Positions 1-5,165 of a DNA stretch of 5,165 nt are shown here, in pieces. Within the stretch, counting starts at the first letter, position 1. Every line of letters starts with the position of its first letter. Under the pieces are notes generated by a model. The model was not told the origin of the DNA, did not search any database, and was given only the letters and a program-made list of their open reading frames with translations. The DNA is from Candidatus Proendomicrobium guianensium. Its GTDB lineage: Bacteria > Elusimicrobiota > Endomicrobiia > Endomicrobiales > Endomicrobiaceae. The DNA lies in NCBI GenBank assembly GCA_009785775.1, contig WQVR01000078.1, forward strand, positions 1 to 5,165, given 5' to 3'. The translations under genes and the position numbers were made by a program.

Positions 1-490
1 AAATATCGCTAAAGCCCATGCCCGTTAAGTCTAAAACTTCCATATCGTTAAGCCTTAAAAAAAGCGCGTTAACGGTAAAATCGCGGCGAAGCGCGTCTTG
101 CAAAAGCGTGCCTGCTTCCGTTTCGGGATTCCGCGAATTTTCATTGTAATATTCGCTTCTGGGCATTACAAATTCTACCTCATGAGCGTCTATGATAAGT
201 TTGGCGGTGCCGAAACGCTCAAAAACAACGGGCTCTGATAAGTTATAGTCTTTGCTTAAAATTTTTGCAAGGTTAATGCCGTCTTGCGCGCTTTCTTTTA
301 AATCGCACAGCTTTTGGGAATCTGAACTTTGCAAGCGCTCTGCCATAATGTCTAGGTCTTTGGGGGGGCGCCCTAAAACTATATCGCGCACAAAACCGCC
401 AGCAGCATAAGCATTATAGCCGGCTTTTACGGCAGACATGCGTATTTTTTCTACTACGCTTTTATAATTGTCCGGTATTTCTATTTTCAT
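1..490 (-). CDS. cca: CCA tRNA nucleotidyltransferase / poly(A) polymerase family, N-terminal part (3' end outside window)
   Basis: The reverse strand reads open from an ATG at 490 through 163 codons to the window edge with no stop. The protein is the head of a class II nucleotidyltransferase, which adds CCA to tRNA 3' ends in the cytosol. Visible signatures are GGFVRD at residues 31-36, the metal-binding pair in KDLDI (D45 and D47), an FGTAKL...EVEFV segment at about 93-108, SRNPETEAGTL at 119-129, and RRDFTVNAL at 135-143. The FGTA/EFV/SR-P/GTL series resembles the longer CCA enzymes I know from Bacteroidetes and relatives, which often carry a C-terminal HD domain; here that part would be off-window. 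A poly(A) polymerase or an A-only or CC-only enzyme cannot be excluded from the head domain alone. The start fits just before the conserved fold, but no good Shine-Dalgarno precedes it. The gene lies beyond the pilin terminator, so it probably has its own promoter. Confidence 0.93.
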   Translation of the reverse strand, partial: MKIEIPDNYKSVVEKIRMSAVKAGYNAYAAGGFVRDIVLGRPPKDLDIMAERLQSSDSQKLCDLKESAQDGINLAKILSKDYNLSEPVVFERFGTAKLIIDAHEVEFVMPRSEYYNENSRNPETEAGTLLQDALRRDFTVNALFLRLNDMEVLDLTGMGFSDI

Positions 491-660
491 AGTTTCTACA
501 TTCTAACAAATTTTATATTTTTACGACGCTTGCGACAGCGACGCAACAACAGCCGCGCGACAAATAAGGAGCGCAAGATTGGCGGCGGGCACGAACTGGT
601 GAGCGCCCTATCCTTTAAGCATTACGCAAAACGGAGTGCAAGGGCGTAAAAACTCAAAAG
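491..660. other. Intergenic region with GC-rich core, no gene recognised
   Basis: No convincing reading frame is present on either strand. Bases 521-650 hold 73 G/C of 130 (56%), visibly richer than the flanking genes. The core contains an imperfect direct repeat GGAGCGCAAG (568-577) / GGAGTGCAAG (633-642, one mismatch), repeated GCGACA words (532-537, 557-562), and short inverted pairs: TTACGC 622-627 with GCGTAA 644-649, or alternatively CGCCCT 604-609 with AGGGCG 641-646. Closer to the CCA gene the sequence turns AT-rich, and TATAAA on the minus strand (512-517) could be a -10 element, but I see no good -35. The block could be a leader or small RNA, a dispersed repeat copy or gene debris; the sequence alone does not decide. 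Confidence 0.5.
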
Positions 661-666
661 CCCAAG

Positions 667-710
667 AAAAACAAAAAAGAAAGCCCGCACTTACAAGTGC
701 GGGCTTTCTT
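667..710 (-). terminator. Rho-independent terminator of the pilin gene
   Basis: A perfect 16-bp inverted repeat pairs 677-692 with 695-710 around a two-base centre, with a GC-rich core (GCCCGCAC/GTGCGGGC). On the minus strand it is followed by a T-rich run (TTTTGTTTTT, 676-667). It begins 15 nt after the pilin stop codon. The other strand lacks a comparable T run, so it acts mainly on minus-strand transcription and separates the pilin from the CCA gene. Confidence 0.92.
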
Positions 711-725
711 GTATTTCTTTAAACA

Positions 726-1124
726 TTACTGCCATGTTTCAGTTACTACAGGCGGCGCGGTTATTGTACCCGTTAAGTTTAACGTTATACCTTCCGCGTC
801 TGTAACAACAGTAAAGCCGGTATCGGTTGCTGAAACATAGAAGAACCTAAAATATCTGTTTCTTCTTGCGTCAACGCCAAACAAGTCCGAAAAACTCATC
901 CCGGCCGTACCATGGAAAAAGCGCCCGTATCTGGCAAAGTAAATTTCTTGTGCGGCAGCAATTTCTCCGACTAACGCCCTTCCTTCATTTGCAACTGCTT
1001 CCCTTACATATCTTCTGTAAATAGGAACAGCCACTAAGGCCAAAATAGCTACTATTACCAAAACCACGGCCAACTCAGTTATGGTAAAGCCCTTCTTATT
1101 ATTTTTTTTCTTTTTTTTACGCAC
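726..1124 (-). CDS. Type IV pilin-like / pseudopilin protein with class III signal
   Basis: 132 residues, starting at GTG (1124-1122) and ending at TAA. The N-terminus is a 12-residue, strongly basic leader (RKKKKKNNKKG) followed by FTITELAVVLVIVAILALVAVPIY. Prepilin peptidase would cut after G12, leaving F as the N-terminal residue that is normally methylated. Glu at mature position 5 (E17) and Pro at mature position 22 (P34) are the classical pilin residues, and residues 13-35 form the hydrophobic alpha1 segment. The remaining ~95 residues form a small globular domain without cysteines, so there is no disulfide loop. The mature protein of about 120 residues fits small major pilins and GspG-like pseudopilins; the sequence does not separate these. 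The protein would reside in the inner membrane before assembly into a pilus or secretion pseudopilus. No assembly ATPase, platform protein or peptidase is nearby. GTG is chosen because a strong Shine-Dalgarno lies 6 nt upstream and no other start lies before the leader. Confidence 0.93.
   Translation of the reverse strand: MRKKKKKNNKKGFTITELAVVLVIVAILALVAVPIYRRYVREAVANEGRALVGEIAAAQEIYFARYGRFFHGTAGMSFSDLFGVDARRNRYFRFFYVSATDTGFTVVTDAEGITLNLTGTITAPPVVTETWQ
1102..1118 (-). repeat. Twin A8 homopolymer tracts in the pilin leader codons
   Basis: On the coding strand, two runs of eight A separated by a single G span codons 3-8 of the pilin and encode the lysine-rich leader. Loss of one A leads to a TAA after 14 codons, and gain of one A leads to a TAA after 8 codons, so any single-base slip abolishes the product. 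The tracts may be a phase-variation or transcriptional-slippage site, or simply the result of lysine codon choice (mostly AAA). Confidence 0.85.
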
Positions 1125-1130
1125 AGGGTA

Positions 1131-1137
1131 CCCCCTT
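1131..1137 (-). promoter_or_regulatory. Shine-Dalgarno sequence fixing the GTG start of the pilin
   Basis: AAGGGGG lies 6 nt before the GTG start codon. This is close to the AAGGAGG consensus and supports the GTG start. Part of it can pair with the adjacent CCCT (AGGG-GGTA-CCCT, a 4-bp stem), which could mildly mask the site. Confidence 0.75.
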
Positions 1138-1150
1138 AACTCGTGCTATG

Positions 1151-1179
1151 ATTATAACACAGAAACACCCAAAATGCAA
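1151..1179 (-). promoter_or_regulatory. Sigma70-type promoter of the pilin gene
   Basis: On the minus strand there is a perfect -10 TATAAT (1156-1151) with an extended TG one base upstream (1159-1158). A -35-like TTGCAT (1179-1174) lies at exactly 17 bp spacing and matches three of six consensus bases. Transcription would start near 1144, giving a leader of about 20 nt that carries the Shine-Dalgarno. The promoter lies wholly in the gap between the M42 peptidase stop and the pilin, so the pilin can be expressed independently. Confidence 0.8.
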
Positions 1180-1192
1180 TACACAAATTTCA

Positions 1193-2245
1193 TTAAATTA
1201 TGGTACCCGAACTAACTTTTTGTACTACCTTAACGGAAAGTTCGGCGGCACTACAAGCGTCTTTAATATTAAACACGCCGCTTGGCGCGTGTAAATACCT
1301 TGTGGGTATACTGAGTATTCCCGTTGGAACTCCTGAGCGCGACGTATAAATTATCGCGCCGTCTGTCATTCCGCCGTCTATAATATCTATTTGATGTTCA
1401 ATAGAGTTTTCACGGGCGGCTTCTAAAATAAGTTTCCTTACCTTACTTGGAACTATTGCCCCACGGCCTGAGGCTTCCAACATTGTAACGGCAACGCCTT
1501 TTCCTAACTTAAGGCAAGCGGTTTTTTCATCTATTCCCGGCACATCGCCTGCAACGGTTGTGTCTATAATCAAGGCAAAGTCAGGGTCTATTTTAAAGGA
1601 AGACGTTTTTCCCCCTTTAAGCCCCACTTCTTCCTGCGCTGTTGCTACAAGGTAAATCTCGGTATCTTTTAATTTAAGACTGCTTAACTGCTCTGCCGTT
1701 TTTATAAGCACCCAACAACCCAAACGGTTATCTACAGCCTTGCCGAAATAAAAATCGCCGTTTAAAACACCTGCGTTTTCTTCAAAAATTATTTGATCGC
1801 CAATTTCAACGGTTTTTAAAACTTCGTCGCGGCTGGCAAGCCCTATATCAATAAACATATCTGTGTGGGGCACATTTTTTGCCCTTTCGGCATCGTTCAT
1901 TAAATGCGGGGGCTTTGTGCCGATAATACCCGTAACAGCGCCGTTTTTAGTTAGTATTTTTACCCTTTGCCCAAGTAATACTCCGTCTGAAATACCGCCA
2001 ACTTTAACAAAGTAAATGTAGCCTTTATCGTTAATATATTTAACAACCATGCCCACTTCGTCCATGTGGGTAGCAAGCATTATCTTTTTGCCGCCGCAGC
2101 CTATTTTCCCTATAACATTGCCAAAGCTGTCAGTTTCAACACTGTCGCAATATTTTTCCAACTCTGCGCTGATTACAGCCGCAATATTTTCTTCATAGCC
2201 GCTTACACCTGGGGCTTCCAGCAAGTCTTTTAATAATTTATCCAA
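1193..2245 (-). CDS. M42 family metallo-aminopeptidase (glutamyl aminopeptidase / FrvX / endoglucanase-M-like)
   Basis: 350 residues, a usual length for family M42, starting at TTG (2245-2243). The N-terminus (DKLLKDLLEAPGVSGYEE) is typical and supports this start. All expected dinuclear metal and catalytic residues are visible: H60 and D62 in ATHMDEVG, bridging D172 in AVDNR, the catalytic E205 and ligand E206 in AQEEVG, D228 in LIIDTT, and H319 in RYLHAPSG. GGMTDGAII at 291-299 is another family signature. Members are cytosolic, often dodecameric tetrahedral enzymes that trim N-terminal residues from peptides released by other proteases; substrate preference (acidic, hydrophobic or lysine) cannot be read from the sequence. 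No signal peptide is seen. The older 'cellulase M' naming of homologues should not be read as glucanase activity despite the nearby glycogen gene. It is the last gene of the apparent glgB-ste24-M42 unit, 17 nt after the preceding stop. Confidence 0.95.
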   Translation of the reverse strand: MDKLLKDLLEAPGVSGYEENIAAVISAELEKYCDSVETDSFGNVIGKIGCGGKKIMLATHMDEVGMVVKYINDKGYIYFVKVGGISDGVLLGQRVKILTKNGAVTGIIGTKPPHLMNDAERAKNVPHTDMFIDIGLASRDEVLKTVEIGDQIIFEENAGVLNGDFYFGKAVDNRLGCWVLIKTAEQLSSLKLKDTEIYLVATAQEEVGLKGGKTSSFKIDPDFALIIDTTVAGDVPGIDEKTACLKLGKGVAVTMLEASGRGAIVPSKVRKLILEAARENSIEHQIDIIDGGMTDGAIIYTSRSGVPTGILSIPTRYLHAPSGVFNIKDACSAAELSVKVVQKVSSGTII

Positions 2246-2255
2246 GGTATTAGAT

Positions 2256-2262
2256 CTCCCTT
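2256..2262 (-). promoter_or_regulatory. Shine-Dalgarno supporting the TTG start of the M42 peptidase
   Basis: AAGGGAG directly follows the stop codon of the upstream protease gene and lies 10 nt before the TTG. There is no in-frame ATG between it and the conserved N-terminus, so the TTG is the best start. The rather long spacing and weak start codon suggest modest translation. Confidence 0.65.
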
Positions 2263-3507
2263 TTACTTTAGACTCATTTGGCTTTTTATCGCATTTATTC
2301 TTTTTAATACAGGCGGGTGAGTATACTCCGTAAACACTTTAAATTTATGCGGGGTTAAATTGCTTAGATTGTCTGCCGAGAGTTTTTTTAAGGCATCTAT
2401 TAAATGTCCGGCGTCTTGATACGTTTTTACGACATAAGCGTCGGCCTCGTATTCGTACTTGCGTGAAAAATAATTTCCTATAATGCCAAGCACAAACGAA
2501 ACGGGCGAATATAAAAATCCAAACAACACAAGCCCTGCATACACAGACATATATTGCATGTTAAACGCCTCAAACAGTCCGCGCGAATTTATAAAAAGCG
2601 AAAGCAAGAAAAATATTATAACTCCTTGCGCGAGTGAAAACATAATAAATTTAAAAATATGCCCTTTTTTATAATGCCCCATTTCATGGGCTAGCACGGC
2701 GGTAAGTTCGGGCGTGGTATGTTTTTCTATTAAAGTATCAAACAAAACTATGCGGCGAAACTTCCCAAAGCCCGTAAAGAACGCATTGCTTTTAGAAGAC
2801 CTTTTAGAGCCGTCCATTTTAAAAAGCCCTTTCATTTTAAAGTTTTCTTTTTTGGCATAAGCTTCTACGGAAGTTTTAAGCTCTCCGTCTTCAAGCGGCG
2901 TATATTTATTAAACAACGGCATAATTAACACAGGCGCTACAAATGTTAACAATAACTGAAACGCGGCAACCGCCGCAAAAGCCCAAAGCCACGCAAAAGT
3001 TCCAAACCTTATAAAAAACCATATTACCATAACCATCATAGGCGCGCCAAGAATAACGGTAAGCACAAAGGATTTTATAGTATCGGAAATAAAAGTTTTA
3101 AGCGTTGTTTTGTTAAAACCGTATTTTTGCTCCAACACAAAAGTATTGTAGTATCTGAAAGGCAATGTTATTATTTTTATTAAAACATAAAGGCAAAGCA
3201 TAAATATAAGCCCTGTGCCGATTGTGCCAAAACCAAAAGACCTTGCAAATAAATCTACCGTATTAAACCCGCCAAAAAATATAAACAAAAGGCTTATAAC
3301 CAACATAAAAGCAGACTGCCTTGTTGAAAACACTGTTTTGTCTACAAGATATCTTTGCGATTTGGCGTATTTTTGGGCGTCATAAACGCCTTCAAACTCT
3401 TCAGGCAGTTTTTGGCTGATATTTTTTATGTTTAAATAATCGGCTATAAGTTCGACTGTAAAAGTACCGACCAAAAAAACTACCACGGCAAGCAGATATA
3501 AATTCAT
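2263..3507 (-). CDS. Ste24-type (M48A) integral membrane zinc endopeptidase
   Basis: 414 residues, ATG start, TAA stop. The zinc site HEMGH (H274, E275, H278) lies within AVLAHEMGHYKKGH, and the third ligand is E352 in SRKYEYEAD, followed by the conserved D356. Further Ste24 signatures are LEQKYGFNKTTLKTFISD at 125-142, SNAFFTGFGKFRRIVLFDTLI at 240-260 and HPP at 397-399. About seven hydrophobic spans are visible (roughly 1-22, 63-82, 95-115, 145-167, 172-195, 285-307, 320-345), and the N-terminal part matches the M48 N-terminal membrane domain. Length and motifs place it with the CaaX prenyl protease 1 / Ste24 group rather than the shorter HtpX (~290 residues). Bacteria generally lack prenylated CaaX substrates, so membrane protein quality control is the more likely role; that is inference. 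The start is 5 nt after the glgB stop, with AAGGG (3521-3517) inside the end of glgB as ribosome binding site, which indicates co-transcription and possibly translational coupling. Confidence 0.93.
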   Translation of the reverse strand: MNLYLLAVVVFLVGTFTVELIADYLNIKNISQKLPEEFEGVYDAQKYAKSQRYLVDKTVFSTRQSAFMLVISLLFIFFGGFNTVDLFARSFGFGTIGTGLIFMLCLYVLIKIITLPFRYYNTFVLEQKYGFNKTTLKTFISDTIKSFVLTVILGAPMMVMVIWFFIRFGTFAWLWAFAAVAAFQLLLTFVAPVLIMPLFNKYTPLEDGELKTSVEAYAKKENFKMKGLFKMDGSKRSSKSNAFFTGFGKFRRIVLFDTLIEKHTTPELTAVLAHEMGHYKKGHIFKFIMFSLAQGVIIFFLLSLFINSRGLFEAFNMQYMSVYAGLVLFGFLYSPVSFVLGIIGNYFSRKYEYEADAYVVKTYQDAGHLIDALKKLSADNLSNLTPHKFKVFTEYTHPPVLKRINAIKSQMSLK

Positions 3508-3512
3508 ATTAT

Positions 3513-5165
3513 TTAACCCTTATATTTGAAGTATACCGCGCTTAAAGGCGGCAAGGAAATATCTAAACTGTAAGGACGGCCGTGCACTGAAATATCATCT
3601 GTATGTTTTTGTCCGAAATTACCAATATTTGAACCGAAATATTTTTGCGCGTCTGAATTTAAAAGTTCCGCCCAGTTGCCCCTAAGCCCCACACCGACTC
3701 TGTAGTTGTGACGCGGCACGGGCGTAAAGTTGAACACACAAAGTATCTGCTCGCTTGTAGTAGGAGATTTGCGCAAAAATATTAAAACACTGTCTTGTGC
3801 GTCATTACATTCTACCCACTCAAAACCTTCCCAACTGTGGTCATTTTCAAACAAGGCGTTTTCGCGCTTATAAATTTCGTTTAAATTTTTAACCCACTCT
3901 AACATTCCCAAATGCTGCCAGAAACAAAGCACATGCCATTCTAAACTTTCATCATGGTTCCATTCGCGCACCTGAGCAAATTCATTTCCCATAAAAAGTA
4001 ATTTTTTGCCGGGGTGAGCATACATATAACCTAATAGCAACCTTAAATTTGCAAAACGCTGCCACTCATCACCCGGCATTTTACCTATGAGCGAGCCTTT
4101 GCCTTGGGTAACTTCATCATGAGAAAACGGTAAAAGAAAATTTTCGTTAAAAGCATATAAAAAACTAAACGTTAATTTATTGTGAACGCCTTTTCTGTAT
4201 AACGGGTCTGTTTTAAAGTAACTTAAAGTATCGTTCATCCAGCCCATATTCCACTTAGCGCCAAAACCAAGCCCGCCTAAATATGTGGGGTGGCTTACCA
4301 TAGGCCAACTTGTACTTTCTTCGGCAATTGTTATTGTGTCGCCGTAGTTTTCGTAAACAACGTGATTAAAGCGTTTTAAAAATTCTATAGCCTCTATATT
4401 TTCTTTCCCGCCGAATTGATTGGCAAGCCATTCGCCGTCTTTGCGGGAATAGTCCAGATAAAGCATACTGGCAACGGCGTCTACCCTGATACCGTCTATA
4501 TGGTATTTGTCCAGCCAAAATAGCGCCGATGAAATTAAAAAGTTTTTTACCTCGTTTCTGCCGTAATTAAATATGGCGCTTTTCCAGTCGGGGTGGAAGC
4601 CTTGGCGGTAGTCGGCGTGTTCGTACAAATGCGTACCGTCAAAAAAAGCAAGCCCATGCAAATCTGTAGGAAAATGCGAGGGAACCCAGTCTATTATTAC
4701 GCCTATACCGGCTTGGTGCAATTTATCTACCAAAAACATAAAATCCTGCGGGGTGCCGTAGCGGCTTGTGGGCGCGAAGTATCCGGTTGTTTGATACCCC
4801 CACGAAGCATAAAAAGGATGTTCCATTACAGGCAAAAGTTCAACATGGGTAAAACCTGTTTCAATGCAATAAGCAGGTAGTTGCTCTGCAAGTTCACGAT
4901 AACTTAAAAATCTGTTCCCTTCTTCCTGCTTCCTTCGCCAACTTCCCAAATGTACTTCATATATGCTCATGGGGGCTGAGCGCGCGTTTTTTTTGTGGCG
5001 TTCTCTCATCCAGTCGCCGTCGTTCCATTTGTAATCTAAACCCCAAACTTTAGAAGCTGTTTTGGGGGAAGTTTCGGCATGAAAAGCATAAGGGTCTGCT
5101 TTTTCTGCCTTGTAGCCCGAATGTGTTGAATCTATGAAGTATTTGTAAGTATCGCCTTCTTTAAG
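3513..5165 (-). CDS. glgB: 1,4-alpha-glucan (glycogen) branching enzyme, GH13, 5' end outside window
   Basis: The frame is open from the window edge at 5165 to a TAA at 3515-3513: 550 codons plus stop. An internal ATG at 5009 is not the real start, because the upstream residues (LKEGDTYKYF..., KADPYAFHAE, VWGLDYKWNDGDW) are clearly branching-enzyme sequence from the N-terminal CBM48 region. The enzyme cuts alpha-1,4 glucan chains and re-attaches them by alpha-1,6 links in glycogen synthesis. In visible-residue numbering the GH13 motifs are APMSIYEVHLGSW at 64-76, VIIDWVPSHF at 156-165, GIRVDAVASML with nucleophile D229, TIAEEST with acid/base E282, and FSHDEV with D350. The spacings between the three catalytic residues (53 and 68) equal those I recall for E. 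coli GlgB D405/E458/D526. The C-terminal beta domain ends with LPPLSAVYFKYKG, as usual. By that comparison the missing N-terminus is about 65 residues if the extra N1 domain is absent and about 175 if present. It is the first visible gene of the unit with the Ste24-like protease. Confidence 0.97.
   Translation of the reverse strand, partial: LKEGDTYKYFIDSTHSGYKAEKADPYAFHAETSPKTASKVWGLDYKWNDGDWMRERHKKNARSAPMSIYEVHLGSWRRKQEEGNRFLSYRELAEQLPAYCIETGFTHVELLPVMEHPFYASWGYQTTGYFAPTSRYGTPQDFMFLVDKLHQAGIGVIIDWVPSHFPTDLHGLAFFDGTHLYEHADYRQGFHPDWKSAIFNYGRNEVKNFLISSALFWLDKYHIDGIRVDAVASMLYLDYSRKDGEWLANQFGGKENIEAIEFLKRFNHVVYENYGDTITIAEESTSWPMVSHPTYLGGLGFGAKWNMGWMNDTLSYFKTDPLYRKGVHNKLTFSFLYAFNENFLLPFSHDEVTQGKGSLIGKMPGDEWQRFANLRLLLGYMYAHPGKKLLFMGNEFAQVREWNHDESLEWHVLCFWQHLGMLEWVKNLNEIYKRENALFENDHSWEGFEWVECNDAQDSVLIFLRKSPTTSEQILCVFNFTPVPRHNYRVGVGLRGNWAELLNSDAQKYFGSNIGNFGQKHTDDISVHGRPYSLDISLPPLSAVYFKYKG
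3517..3521 (-). promoter_or_regulatory. Ribosome binding site of the Ste24-like gene inside the glgB 3' end
   Basis: AAGGG lies within the last two sense codons of glgB and 9 nt before the ATG at 3507. Ribosomes finishing glgB would be positioned to re-initiate here, supporting coupling of the two genes. Confidence 0.6.

Noticed and set aside
577..615. Possible tRNA on the minus strand around a GTTCG sequence
   Set aside because: The GTTCG has no proper T-arm pairing around it, and no acceptor stem or anticodon arm can be folded.
1180..1200. Weak inverted repeat (AATTT/AAATT) just after the M42 peptidase stop as a terminator
   Set aside because: The stem is 5 bp, all A/T, with no following T run. 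It is too weak to call, so read-through from the upstream unit into the pilin remains possible.
1126..1207. GGTACC occurring at 1127-1132 and 1202-1207
   Set aside because: A six-base palindrome twice within 80 nt, one copy inside coding sequence and the other in the start region; no wider similarity around them, so chance is sufficient.
2483..2674. Open frame of 63 codons on the plus strand
   Set aside because: It lies antisense inside the Ste24-like gene, has no recognisable motif, and the minus-strand frame is clearly the real gene.
4593..4880. Open frame of 95 codons on the plus strand
   Set aside because: It is antisense to the most conserved part of glgB; its composition follows from the opposite frame and it has no family features.
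4980..5009. Start of glgB at the internal ATG at 5009
   Set aside because: The 52 codons upstream to the window edge continue in frame with clear branching-enzyme sequence, so this Met is internal.

Overview
All genes in this window are on the minus strand, so the biological order runs from high to low coordinates: glycogen branching enzyme (5' end outside the window) -> Ste24-type membrane metalloprotease -> M42 aminopeptidase -> type IV pilin-like protein -> CCA tRNA nucleotidyltransferase (3' end outside the window). Both end genes are cut by the window edge, not biologically truncated.

Organism: a bacterium of moderate-to-low GC with Shine-Dalgarno-led genes. The K-rich short-leader pilin, the branching enzyme and the CCA-enzyme style would fit an Elusimicrobium-like (phylum Elusimicrobiota) genome. 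This is an impression from protein style, not a proven assignment.

Layout: positions 5165-1193 look like one transcription unit (glgB, ste24-like, M42 peptidase), with gaps of 5 and 17 nt and a Shine-Dalgarno sequence before each downstream gene. The pilin (1124-726) then sits in its own unit. It has a near-consensus extended -10 promoter (1151-1179), a strong Shine-Dalgarno with a GTG start, and a perfect 16-bp hairpin terminator 15 nt after its stop codon. A 235-nt intergenic stretch follows, with an unusually GC-rich 130-nt core (521-650), and then the CCA-adding enzyme gene starts at 490.

Function: the first unit combines glycogen storage with protein turnover, one protease at the membrane and one aminopeptidase in the cytosol. 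The pilin is a surface or secretion component with no assembly genes nearby. The CCA enzyme is tRNA housekeeping. No CRISPR, transposon, phage or obviously new defence system is visible. The most interesting points are the paired A8 tracts in the pilin leader, where any single-base slip stops translation at once, and the unexplained GC-rich intergenic block.
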